Source: Purpureocillium takamizusanense
Lineage: Eukaryota > Ascomycota > Sordariomycetes > Hypocreales > Ophiocordycipitaceae
Length of the DNA: 64,000 bases
Assembly (NCBI RefSeq): GCF_022605165.1
Contig: NC_063079.1
Span: forward strand, 72,001-136,000
Direction of reading: 5' to 3'
In this document: piece by piece, positions 45,677 to 55,621 of the stretch
Layout of the letters: each line of letters begins with the position of its first letter
Position numbering within the stretch: the stretch's first letter is position 1
Translations under genes and position numbers: made by a program
The notes under the pieces: generated by a model
Database searches by the model: none
Seen by the model: only the letters and a program-made list of their open reading frames with translations
What the model was told of the DNA's origin: nothing

Positions 45677-46576
45677 CTATAGATTCTCGTCCCGCCCCCA
45701 GTGACCCGTCTTCTCGATCCGCGCCACCGCACGCTCCAGGTCCGCCATGTACTCGTTGTGCATGCGGCGCCGCACGCCGTCCGGCAGACGCGGGTACACG
45801 GCAGCCATGGCGGCCACGGTGGCGCGGTACTGTGCCCAGCTCAGCGCCGAGGGTTCGAGGCCATACTCGCGCGCCAGCCGCGGCGGCAGCAGATGCACCG
45901 TCATGAGGCGCGCCAACGGCGTCACAGCGCGCAGGTTCCAGGGCAGGCCAGCGGGCCAGAGCAGGGAGCGGGCCAGCTCGCGCGCCTCGTCCGTGACCTC
46001 GAGCGTGGCGACCTGCTCGTCCCAGTAGGCCCAAAAGTCATCCAGCGTCGCGGGCCACATGTCAGGCGGCATGCGCAAGCTCGTGCCAAACACGGCGGCC
46101 TCGCGGTACATGACTTCAAGACGCGGGATGGGGATCTTCCCAAAGAGGGCCTCGTGGACGACGACGAGGGAGACGAAGAGCGTGGCGGCGGTCCAGCGGT
46201 GCAGCTCCGGGTCGTTGGCGTCGTAGCCGTCGCCGCGGACGCGCGCGTGGTAGCGGTGTATGACGGAGAAGATGGCCGCCTTGTCGCGCGGGGTGCCGAA
46301 GACGGCGGCGTTGAGGAAGCGCGCCGTGTTGCGCAGCCGCGTGGGGATGCGCGACGCAAAGGTGCTGTGCCGCGAGGCGCCGCGCGCGAGCGACGGGTGC
46401 GCGAACTGGCAGAGGATGGCGAACTGCCCGCCGAGCAGGTAGACGTCCTCGACGATCATGCCGCGCAGGAGGGTCGGCTCCTCGATGGTGTCGTAGATGT
46501 GGACGACGGGAGGCGGACGAGGAGGCTTGATGTCGCCGTGAGAGGCGTCATGGTTTTCGGTCGGATTGTTGTCCAT
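45677..46576 (-). CDS. DUF2236 / ER-bound oxygenase MpaB-Lcp catalytic-domain protein
   Basis: Single exon, 299 residues from the ATG at 46576 (MDNNPTENHD); the frame is open for 65 more codons upstream but that part is not family-like. The MPAB/latex-clearing-protein catalytic domain covers about residues 40-290. Hallmarks are GGQFAILCQFAHPSLARG, RLRNTARFLNAAVFGT, VIHRYHARVRG, HRWTAATLFVSLVVVHEALF and FWAYWDEQVATLEVT, with the several conserved histidines expected to hold haem b. Family members include the oxygenase that cleaves the farnesyl chain in mycophenolic acid synthesis and bacterial rubber oxygenases. The substrate here is unknown. No N-terminal membrane anchor is evident. The UbiA prenyltransferase lies 0.9 kb upstream on the same strand. 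Confidence 0.85.
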   Translation of the reverse strand: MDNNPTENHDASHGDIKPPRPPPVVHIYDTIEEPTLLRGMIVEDVYLLGGQFAILCQFAHPSLARGASRHSTFASRIPTRLRNTARFLNAAVFGTPRDKAAIFSVIHRYHARVRGDGYDANDPELHRWTAATLFVSLVVVHEALFGKIPIPRLEVMYREAAVFGTSLRMPPDMWPATLDDFWAYWDEQVATLEVTDEARELARSLLWPAGLPWNLRAVTPLARLMTVHLLPPRLAREYGLEPSALSWAQYRATVAAMAAVYPRLPDGVRRRMHNEYMADLERAVARIEKTGHWGRDENL

Positions 46577-47458
46577 GGTGATGATTGGCAACAGCTTCTT
46601 CGTTGATCTACACGAATACGTTGGAGTATAGTTGTCATATAGCTCCAGGGACGGCGACGACGTCGATGTCCATGTATGTCCAACCAAGAGATAGAGAGCA
46701 GTGACTGATGAACGGCATCTACGTAATAACAGACGGTTGTGAACTTGTGAATCGCGAGGTTGCCACTCCATAAGCCACTTCCACGTTTACCCCAGACGCA
46801 AAATCGACTCGTCAGGGACCTTGTATGGGATCAAATACTAACTTCTAGAGCAACTAACTACTAGCCACGACGCCTGGCCGCTCGCTCTTCACGTGCTGTC
46901 TGTCTGCAATTATGCAACTACCAACGTTGCCAACGACTAACACAAAGGAAACGGAACGGCGCGGCGGGGCGACTTGTGGAACCAACCTCCGTCCCGCGCT
47001 CCCGGATCCTCGCAGACCCCGGTGTCCCGAGCGCCGGTCGATTGGAGCAGAAAAGATGGGGATGCCGGTTCGTCGTCGATGAGACTCCAGTCGTCACCCA
47101 TTCATGGCCTTCTTTACAAGTTGTCTACCGGCGCCATCAGTGAGTGACACACGACAATGCCATTGTTGCCACCGTCATTGGTCCCCGCAACTAACAAACT
47201 AACTTCACAACGGGGAGCATGTGAAAATGCTCCCGTCACACGACCCCATCCATCCATCCATCCATCCTTGCTTGACGTGTTGGTAACCAACTGCCGGCGG
47301 GGCATCCCCGGATTCGCTTTAACGTCTAACCCCTTCCTGCCATTGTATGCACAACCACAACGGCACGCATAGCCCCTACTCTACCACCCACGTGTGTCGA
47401 ACACGGCCGCCATCGCCATCGCCATCGCCAACCGCGCGCGGCAGCCTTCCCCTCCGGA
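46577..47458. other. Intergenic region upstream of the DUF2236 gene
   Basis: 0.9 kb with a CATC microsatellite (about 47247-47270) and a CGCCAT repeat (47407-47430). No gene is seen. Confidence 0.45.
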
Positions 47459-48592
47459 TCAGAAGCCAGGCGACGCCACTCCCAGCGCCAGCCAGTTGCG
47501 AAGCTCCTCGCCCCTGCCCCAGCCGCGCATCGTCGCCTCGACAGAGGACGACAGCGCCGCCGATCTGAGGTAGCGAACCGAGCCCAGAGCCGCAAGCACG
47601 CAAAAGATGTAGAGCAAGATCTGTCACAAGCCAGTCAGTCGATCTTCCCCGACGACAACAAACAAACAGCACACTCCGTTCATCGCATACGCGCAGGAGC
47701 AAGTGACTTGGTGAGTGAGTGAGTGAGTACCTACCTTGTATGTCCAGTCGTCCGCGTCCTTGTCGTGAAACGCCAAAAGGCGGTACCCGACAAACGCATG
47801 CATCGCCGCCACCAGCCACGGCGCATCCCCGCCCGGTCCCCACGCGCACACGACGGCGAGTCCCACCGGCATGAAGACAAAGGTGTAGACGAGCCGGGCC
47901 GGGACGTCGCCAAACGCAATCGGCAGCGTCGATCGGCCGACCGCCTTGTCGCCCGCCTGGTCGCGAAAGTCCTGGACGTGGTAAGAGAGCGCCAGCCATA
48001 CGCAGATAGCCACGACGTCGTTCTCTGTTCCCATCAGTACCGTTCCCGCCGCCGTCGTTGTCGTTGTTGTCGTCATCGTCTGCGAGCCGACGAGGCTAGT
48101 GCCCATCATGATCTTGCGCGGCGCGGAGAGCATCACGGCCCCCAACAGCGATATTCCAACCACGTTCTTGCCGATCCAATGACCGCCCGCCCGCGTACGC
48201 ACCAGAAAGAGGCTGATGACCAAGTGTGTAAGGTTCTCGCGCCATATCGTCCTGTAGAAGAGCGCCGTCGACAGGAAGAGCGCCCAAACAACAGCGCAGC
48301 GGGCCCGGGCGCCGCGCAGCGACACCCTGCCCGACGGAATGGGCCGGTGGGGCTTGTTGATGCGGTCTTCGACGATGTCGCCGAGCGACTGGTTCGCTAG
48401 GTTGAAGGCGTACAGGTAGAGGCATGTCCACGCTACCACGAATAGGCATCGGGGGAGTGCCACGTTGAGAGGGAGTGTCAAGGCTGGGCCCGCCGCGAAT
48501 AGACACGAGGGCACGATGACGCCGGTCCAGTCGCGCCGAGAAAAGAGGGAAAACAACTCGACCTCGTTGAAGACGTGATGTGCCAGGCCCAT
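47459..48592 (-). CDS. UbiA-family prenyltransferase (integral membrane)
   Basis: Two exons, 48592-47735 and 47620-47459, give 339 residues. The 114-nt intron (GTAGGT...GACAG, phase 0) joins DADDWTYK to ILLYIFCVLAALGSVRYL; it contains an ACTC repeat right after the donor. The first aspartate-rich motif is N67...D72...D76 within NQSLGDIVEDRINKPHRP; the second is D208...D211...D215 within YHVQDFRDQAGDKAVGRSTL. These bind prenyl diphosphate through magnesium. Seven to nine hydrophobic helices are visible. A poly-Thr loop lies at 172-180. UbiA enzymes attach prenyl chains to aromatic or glycerol acceptors. The acceptor is unknown; the sequence resembles stand-alone fungal members rather than Coq2. 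Confidence 0.88.
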
Positions 48593-49563
48593 GTTGTTGG
48601 TCTTTTACTCTGTCTCTTTTAGTTTCTCCTTGTCTCGGCTCTCGCTGTGTCTCGCTGTGTCTCGGCAGGGTCTTTCGAGGTAGATATAAACGTGCGCAAT
48701 AGAGACACTCGCAACCTCCCATGGATGCCTAAAGTCCTGACAACAAAAACAACTCTCCATTTATACCTCTTCGCCAGCCTGGCCTTGTCTTGTCTTGTCT
48801 ATTGTTGAATTGGAGGCACGGCTGGGTACCGGCGCCCTCCGAGCCATCAGTGGCGCGTCTCTGGGCAGCTGATCAGAAACCTGCATCGCCGTCGCCGGGT
48901 CGGGGAAGCCGGACGTCGTCCCAACAAGGCCCTCCCTCTCGACTCAACCATGGCCTTTCTTTTGTAGGATTCGCGCGCAATCGATGGCGAAAATGGCCAT
49001 GAGTCGCGGCGCCCGGCCGGCGACGACGACGGTGCATCTTTGGCATCGCTGTGGCGTTCTACAGCCAGTCCATCCACGAGCGGATGGGTGCCAGCGGTGC
49101 GCCTGACGAATGACGCCAACAAGGCTGTCCAAGTGGCGTCCATACACCGGCCTTCCATACACCCGCCGGGTAGTTGGCCGTGCCCTGCGCCGCCCGGTGA
49201 CGCCCCGGCCCGGCCCGGCCGACGTCCTAGTTGTGGCACCTGGTCGTGTCTCGGCCAAATTGCCGTTCATCACGCACTCGGATGCAGACTGTATCAACCG
49301 CACATCAGAGAGGAAACGAAAGAAAAGGCGACAGGAACAGACACAGAGCAGACGGACGATAGTGACGCGCATGGGCATCGGTCTAGGTCTAAGACGGCGA
49401 TGCATGCAGACCGGGTATTTTCCGGCGGGATGCGGCGACGACAAGACACCTCTCTGTGCCTGGCTGGGTTAGCCAAGATGCGTCGTTAGTTCCCTCTGTG
49501 CTACCGGCATCAGCTCAACTCAACGCCATGGCCGTCTCAACTCGCGTGCGTCACGCACGGTCT
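48593..49563. other. Intergenic region, no gene recognised
   Basis: About 1 kb. The left 150 bp contain TCTCGCTGTG and TTGTC repeats that form the UbiA gene leader. Nothing else is supported. Confidence 0.4.
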
Positions 49564-52500
49564 TCACCCAAACTTGATGCCGCCGTTGGGATTCCAGGTC
49601 CCTTGTCCCCTCGTCGGCGGCTGTCCCCGTCCGTGCTGTGTCTGGCCATGCCCGTCACCGCCGCTGCCTCCGCCGCTCCCAAACCTGATGCCCATGGCCG
49701 GGCTCCATACCGTGCCGCCCCCTGTTGCCGCTCCCACCACCGCCGGGTTCATCGGTTGGGGCTGTTGCACCGTGTCTCCTGCCCCCGCGGCTGCAGCCCA
49801 CGACTGGATCGACGCCGCCGGGTTCACCGCCCCGGCGAGAGGCGTCGGTTGCTGGTGCTGATGGTGGTGGTGGTTATGTTGCTGCTGCTGCGCCTGCGCC
49901 TGCCTCTGGAACGGGCTTTGGGCAGCGACCGGCTCGGGCTGAAAGTACGAATGCGTATTGGCGCCGTATGCCGCTGGCGGGGTCCCCGTCCCCTCCGGCG
50001 ACAGGTTGAGGTTGGATAGCGGCGGCATGCTCAGCTCCCTAGTGTCATCACAAAGTCAGCCAGTCGTCATCTGCATACGTTGGGTGAGCCACCGTGAGGA
50101 GACCACGCGGAGCGAAGTCCCCGGTTGCACGACAACGACGTACTCTTCAAGTGCCCGCGCCTCCATGCGCCGCTGCGCAACCCAGCCCTTGACCACGTCT
50201 CGGAAGCCGGCGCCCACGATGCGGTTGAGATCGTTGTAGAACTTCCTCCCCACCTCGAGGTTGCTGACCACCTCCTTGTACTTGAAGTAGGCGCTGTCCA
50301 GCTTCTGCAGCGCTTGCTCCCGTTCCCGGAGCCCGCGGTCGCCCACCTTGCGCCGCTGGGCCTCAAACTCGCGGTTCGCCCGCTCCACGGCCGCCAGCAG
50401 CTTGTCCTGCTCCTGCGCCGCCTCCGTGTCCACCGCTTCCAGCTCTGCCTCGTATAGCCTGTCGAGCCGCTTCTCGAAAAAGTCTTCAAAGTGCGCGGGC
50501 ACGATGGCGGTGTTGGGATACGTCCGTTCCAGGCGTGCCGCCTCCTTGAGAATGTCGGGCTTGATGTCGTCGCGGCGCGCGCTCTCCCGAATGCTCTCCA
50601 CCTTTCGACGCCGCTTGCTCTCTAGGCGTTGCACATCGTTGTACGCGCTCCGCAGGCGGTTCACGGACGCCTTGAGTTCCTCGCTCGTCTCCCGTTGCGT
50701 GCTCGACGGCACGAATTCCATCAGACCCCGATCCGGCCCGCAGAGCACGCGTAGAAGGTCCTCCGTGGACGCAAACTTCTCCTTGACGATGCCGTCGCTG
50801 CTCAAGCTGCTCTGGAAGTAGCCCTCAATCTCGTTGGCGTGGCCCCAGAGCTTCGCTCCCTGGGGGTCGTTCTGGCCAGCCGGCCGCGTCCATCGTTCGG
50901 TCCCGTACTTTCTTCGAAGCCGCTCATCCTCTTCCTGCTCAGTGCTCAGCGCCGACTTGCCCTCTTCGAAGATGGCAAGATCGGCCGCGCGCAACTTGTC
51001 AATATCCGCTAGACTCCTATGCACTCTTCCAATGGCGTCGCCCTGCCGCAGCTCCTCTGCGTGCTGCACCAAGCTGGGCGGCAGGCCGAGCGGCTTCTCC
51101 AAGGCCTGCAACGACCCCGGCAAGCCGAACGAGGAGACGGTCATGTGCATCTTCTCAGTGAGCGACTCCAGCTGCTGTATGATGTTTTGGTTGACCATGC
51201 GATCTCTGCGTTCCTCGTATATAGAGGTGGCAACGTGCACCGAGAACGGTACGAGGCGCGAAAACAGAGCCGGCCCAAACTCGGCATGTTCGCCGAGAAA
51301 GTCGAACGGGTTTGCGACCTGCGGTGGTACCTTGACCTCAGCCATGTTGAAGCGGTCGAGGATCTTGAGGTCCGACTTGGGCGGCACGGGATCTGTCTCG
51401 GTCGTCAGCGCACGAGTGTCGAGGCGCGCTCCGCGGAAAGTGGTGCAGAGGGTGGCAACATACTCAGAAAGATCATGTCATTGTCCTTTTCGGCGCGCTT
51501 CAGATCATCCTCGGCTTTCCTCTTAAGCGCATTCAGGTCATCCACAATCATCTTGTTGATGTACCCGCCCCTCGTTTCCTTGAGCCCCTCGGCGAGGCAA
51601 GCGACAGAGTCTTGAAGCCGCGCCACCTCCTCGCCGTATTTGCGCTTCTCCAGGCAGTCCCTTGCGGCGCGGTACTGGGCGGCGGCGGCAAAATGGTGGT
51701 GCTTTGCCGTCATGTGGTGTATCCAGGCGCTGCTGATGGCCTCGCTGCGCATAGCGGCCTCGGCCGCCGAGTTGTAGAGATCGGAGACGCGCGCGGCCAA
51801 CTTGGCGATGCTCAGGTCCTTGAGGTCGCGCAGCACGCTGCTCTGCCACATGCACTCTTGGCTCTGCGCGAGGAATAGCTGCACGAGGGCCTCGAGCGTG
51901 CTGTCATCCATGTCGTCGGGCGGGTCGGGCATGCGCAGCTCGGGGAGGATGCTCTTTTGTATGTGCGACAAGACGCCGGCGGCCAGGTTGAAGTTGTGCG
52001 CAGCGACCTTGAGGTTCTCGGGCGTGGACCGCGGGGTGTTGACGGCCAGCTGGGAGTAGAGGGCAGCGAGGTTGTAGAGAATGTTGATTAGCTCGTACTT
52101 GAGGTTGTTGCGCACCATCGGGCGTTCAGTGTTGTAGCCCAGCGCGGGATACCAGGTGAACTCGGCGCCTATCTGTCGAGTGGGCGGTCAGCATCGCGCA
52201 TGGCCGGATGGGGGCGAGCTGGGCTCCAGCCGCGTCGGGGAGCGGGCACTCACGTCAATGGGAAACTTGCCCCCCATCCAAGCCAGCTGGCCTGCCCACG
52301 CCTGCAGCTTCCGCACGCCGCTCGGATGAGCCTCGCGCACGTTGACGGCATCGCGGCGCAGCGCGTCCACCGTCTCGAGGTCGGCACGGAACATGTCCGG
52401 ATGCTGGTCGTACTTGTCGTTGATGTACCCGCGGACCGTGTCGGCGAGCGACATCTGCGCCGACCGCCTGAAGGGCAGCGAGAGGATGCTTCCCGTTCTG

Positions 52501-52583
52501 TTGGAAGACGGCCAGGATCTCGTCAGCTTTCGGGGGCGAGACGTGTCGGGGAGGGGGAGGCGCGGTACTCACGTGGACGACAT
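49564..52583 (-). CDS. palA: pH-response regulator PalA/Rim20 (BRO1-domain, ALIX homologue)
   Basis: Five exons, 52583-52573, 52497-52254, 52172-51464, 51392-50144 and 50038-49564, give 895 residues. Introns are 75, 81, 71 and 105 nt with donors GTGAGT, GTGAGT, GTATGT and GTACGT. The first exon is only 11 nt and yields MSSTTGSILSLPFRRS, matching the PalA N-terminus. The BRO1 domain covers about 1-390 (KYDQHPDMF, GGKFPIDIGAEFTWYPALGY, NILYNLAALYSQLA). The coiled V-domain covers about 400-735, and a Pro/Gln/His-rich tail ends in two WNPNGGIKFG-like units. PalA binds YPxL motifs in the transcription factor PacC and ESCRT-III Snf7, and recruits the protease PalB for PacC processing at alkaline pH. 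Confidence 0.95.
52573..52583 (-). other. palA: 11-nt first coding exon of palA
   Basis: ATGTCGTCCAC is followed by a perfect GTGAGT donor. The acceptor at 52498 supplies A to finish a Thr codon and continues into TGSILSLPFRRS. Without this micro-exon no ATG precedes the conserved LPFRRS segment in frame. Confidence 0.8.
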
Positions 52584-53278
52584 GATGCTTGCTGTCAGCG
52601 TGCACGCGATGCGTCGTCGTCGTCGGCGTCGGGGTGAGACACGCACGCAGCACGTTCGTGGGCGGCGGCGCGACACTCGACGCGGTGTTGGGACCACGAG
52701 CAGTGCGAGGGAAGCTTGGGAAGAGTTGGCGTTGGAGCTTGACACCACGATGTCATAAGTCATGTAACGTTAGTACTACGTACAGCTGTCGACAGTGGAG
52801 GCAGGCAGGCAGCCACCATGGAGGGGCAGACAATGACTAAGAATCGCGGCGCCTCCCGCTCGACACCAGACAGATGGGCGGCTGGCGAACCACTGTGGCC
52901 CTTCCGCCTGCGCACCACGGGCGGCGGGCCGTTCAGGGCACTGTGAGCTCCAGCTGCTACAACCTTGAGATCAAGATTTTTCTGCCCAGTGGCGCACCTT
53001 CCATCCCGTCCATCTTCCATGAACATCCCGTAGGTAACAAGAGCATCGGTTATTAGAGCGTCACCGGGGCAGCGCAATCCCACAACACTAGACGCCACCG
53101 ATTAAACTCGGACGCCATTCCATGCAATTAAGCTTGCTTCAACGCAACAACGGCACAATCCTCCGTGTGCTCTATGTTTCTATACGTGTAGCTGGTATAT
53201 CCTCGCTCGTCGATCCTCCATGGTCAAAAAAAAAGTTCAAGCCCCAGGCTTGCAAATAATCCATCCATCCATCGCTTC

Positions 53279-53314
<36 letters not shown>

Positions 53315-53971
53315 CCCATCAAGACGAGCCAGCAGGTCCTCGAGCGATCAATCCCTCTATTTATCTCGAGGTCATCGAGTCCATCCCCAGCTCATGTATG
53401 TACAGTATACTGCATGGTTCCATTTCATATACCAGTGCCTATCCGAGGCACGCGGGGTCAGAGTCCCCAGAGGAAAGGGGGAAAATGAGTGACGTCCGAG
53501 GCAGGACAAAATGACGGTGGTTGTCGTAACACCTATACCCCAAAGCCGCGGAAATGCAAAAGCGGTGGTCACCATGAATGAAAACTCCGCCCCAATCCCT
53601 TCCCCCGTGATTGTGTTAAATGTAGTGATGCTCGAAGCGAGGAGCCGCGACACCTGAACGCCCATATCCCATGAGGTTTGATACATCCACGCCGGCTGCT
53701 CGTGAACCTGTTGGCGTATACACACTGTTCGGACACATGGGGTCTCGTTCACGACCGAACACCAATTTCAGGTCGTCGTTCCTCCGTGAACAGAACGCTT
53801 CGCCGCTCGTAGTAGCGAGGGCGGAATATTCGAGAGGCGACTAAGCGCGCGCGACAGCAAAATGACCGATGTCATGCGTCGCAATCGCCCGGCCGTCCTG
53901 CCAGTCGACCATGTGCAGCGTCATGGAGACGGCGGCAGCGGTCTGTCATGTGCGGCACTAGCACGTACGCA
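52584..53971. other. Intergenic region with a 33-bp poly(A) tract
   Basis: 1.4 kb between the 5' end of palA and the 3' end of the fringe-like gene. It contains a pure run of 33 A (53280-53312) preceded by a CCAT microsatellite, and a shorter A9 at 53226. No gene is supported. Confidence 0.5.
53280..53312. repeat. Homopolymer A33
   Basis: 33 consecutive adenines, the longest homopolymer in the window. It is preceded by CCATCCATCCATCGCTTCC. It could be a slippage-prone spacer or the tail of an old retroposed copy; no target duplication is seen. Confidence 0.9.
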
Positions 53972-55621
53972 TCATCGGTGCGACGGGATCCAGACCAGCT
54001 CGATGATTCCGTCAATGTTGCTCATTGGCGAGCCGTCCTCGTGCACCCAGCGCGAGTCATCCTTTTTGCGAGTAAACGTCTGCAGCACCGAGCCGTCCGA
54101 CTGTATCTCTGATTCCTGCATGTCCCATGTAATTTTGCGGCCTGTTTTCTCGAGCGACTTCCGCTGGGGACCAAACATGAAGTCGAGGTTCCAGCCCTTG
54201 TCCTCGGGTGCCGCGTGTAGCGTCCCCTCAAGTTGGTTAAAGTTGATCTTGGTGCCTTCGGGGTAGTGAGCAATCGAGTAGCCCGAGAGGACGAAGTCGT
54301 CGGCCGTCTGGAAACGCTGCAACGTGCAGTCTTCGCCGCACGTGTGCGCAATCTTGGTGTAATGCCCTGGCTTGGCTGAGTGCCAGCCGCCACCACGGTA
54401 GTGATGCAATGACAGCGGCTTGATGCCCCATTCGTAGAAGCCGGCCGGGTGCCCAAAGAAGTCGAGTTGCCACAGGTCCCACAGCGTCGTGAGCCGCGTG
54501 TCTGTGTTCTCGTAGATGCACTTGCGCAGTAGAATATCTCCCTGCGGGCCCCAGCCCGAATTGGACTCGAGCACCTTTTGCTCCGAAGTGCAGCTGCTGA
54601 AGAGCTCCGTAATCTTCTCGGCCAGAGGCAGAGACAAGAAGACGCCGGCGCCGCCAAAGGCCTGCGAGCCGTGGCGCTCAATGGCGCCCACGTCCTCTGA
54701 CAAGGTGCCGACGTACATCTCCTGCGTGTGATCAAAGGTGCTCATCTTGTCGATGAGACCATGCATACTGGGGAAGAAGGTGTCGTCGTCGCATGTCACG
54801 AGCCACTTCTTCTTCTTGGCGTCCTCGTGTGTGTATAACGTCGGGACGAGCGTGAAGTAGCGGACAGCCATCTCGACGGACGAGTCCGAGTGGTAAACGT
54901 CGACGTCGATACCCACGTCACCGAGAAGGTTGGCCACCTCTTGCAGCTCGCCGTCGCTGGCATCGAGGAGCATGAGCAGCAGCTTACCACCATTCGAGTT
55001 GCCGCGGCTGTCGGTCAGCCAAAAGATCCACTCGTTAATGGGCGTCGTGGCACCATCCATGAAGCGCTGGTAGGTGGTGGAAACGCCAAACATGAAGTCG
55101 GAGGCGTCGACAGTCGAGGGGAGGCCCGATGCGGGCACGTCGACTTCGAGGGGCTTGTCGCACACATCTTGGCCGTACGACTTGGAGATGTCGACAGTCT
55201 TGAAGGCGCCGTTGAGCAGCTTCTGATCCAGCTTGGTCATGCTCTTTCGAGTGAGTCCCTCCCTGCGCGTGAAGCGCACATACCTCCGCATGTACTGAAA
55301 CTTGTCCTCGAGGTTGTAGCGGTCCTTTAGTCCGGCCAGATGGGGCATGTCGACGCTGCAGTTCAGCTCGAACTCGCCCGTGGACGTGTGGTCGCCGCCG
55401 ACCACGGGGGTGCGCATCTTGGAGTCTGGGTCCAGCGGTCGCTGGTCGTGGACCGACGACTTGAAGCTATTCTTGCCGAACAACTGGGTGTTGACGGGCA
55501 CCGTCTCGGAGCGCAAGAGGAAGACGACGACGAGGAGCACGGACAGGGCAGCCACGAGGGCCCTGACGAAGGGACTCCGCATGGTGAAGGCTCGTTTTGG
55601 CCCAAACAGGTTGACGCTCAT
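53972..55621 (-). CDS. Fringe-like type II membrane glycosyltransferase (DUF604/GT31-like)
   Basis: Single exon, 549 residues from the first ATG in frame at 55621 (ATAACATGAG, A at -3); an ATG at 55582 just before the anchor is an alternative. A single transmembrane anchor lies at about residues 18-36 (ALVAALSVLLVVVFLL). The catalytic region follows a stem. WLVTCDDDTFF, with the D-x-D metal site at 278-280, EMYVGTLSEDVGAIERHGSQ and AFGGAGVFLSLPLA are typical of fringe-like/DUF604 fungal proteins. A GDILLRKCIYENT segment and WDLWQLDFFGHPAGFYEWG follow. Such enzymes transfer sugars from nucleotide sugars in the Golgi; donor and acceptor are unknown. Confidence 0.88.
   Translation of the reverse strand: MSVNLFGPKRAFTMRSPFVRALVAALSVLLVVVFLLRSETVPVNTQLFGKNSFKSSVHDQRPLDPDSKMRTPVVGGDHTSTGEFELNCSVDMPHLAGLKDRYNLEDKFQYMRRYVRFTRREGLTRKSMTKLDQKLLNGAFKTVDISKSYGQDVCDKPLEVDVPASGLPSTVDASDFMFGVSTTYQRFMDGATTPINEWIFWLTDSRGNSNGGKLLLMLLDASDGELQEVANLLGDVGIDVDVYHSDSSVEMAVRYFTLVPTLYTHEDAKKKKWLVTCDDDTFFPSMHGLIDKMSTFDHTQEMYVGTLSEDVGAIERHGSQAFGGAGVFLSLPLAEKITELFSSCTSEQKVLESNSGWGPQGDILLRKCIYENTDTRLTTLWDLWQLDFFGHPAGFYEWGIKPLSLHHYRGGGWHSAKPGHYTKIAHTCGEDCTLQRFQTADDFVLSGYSIAHYPEGTKINFNQLEGTLHAAPEDKGWNLDFMFGPQRKSLEKTGRKITWDMQESEIQSDGSVLQTFTRKKDDSRWVHEDGSPMSNIDGIIELVWIPSHR

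Noticed and set aside
45048..46034. 328-codon minus-strand frame overlapping the small plus-strand gene and the DUF2236 gene
   Set aside because: Its N-terminal half is the DUF2236 gene read in a shifted frame (Ala/Gly/Arg/His-rich), and the rest is antisense to 45057-45461.
47246..47272. CATC repeat considered as part of a CRISPR-like or satellite array
   Set aside because: It is a simple 4-bp microsatellite; similar CCAT runs occur at 53260 and 56960, as is common in fungal intergenic DNA.
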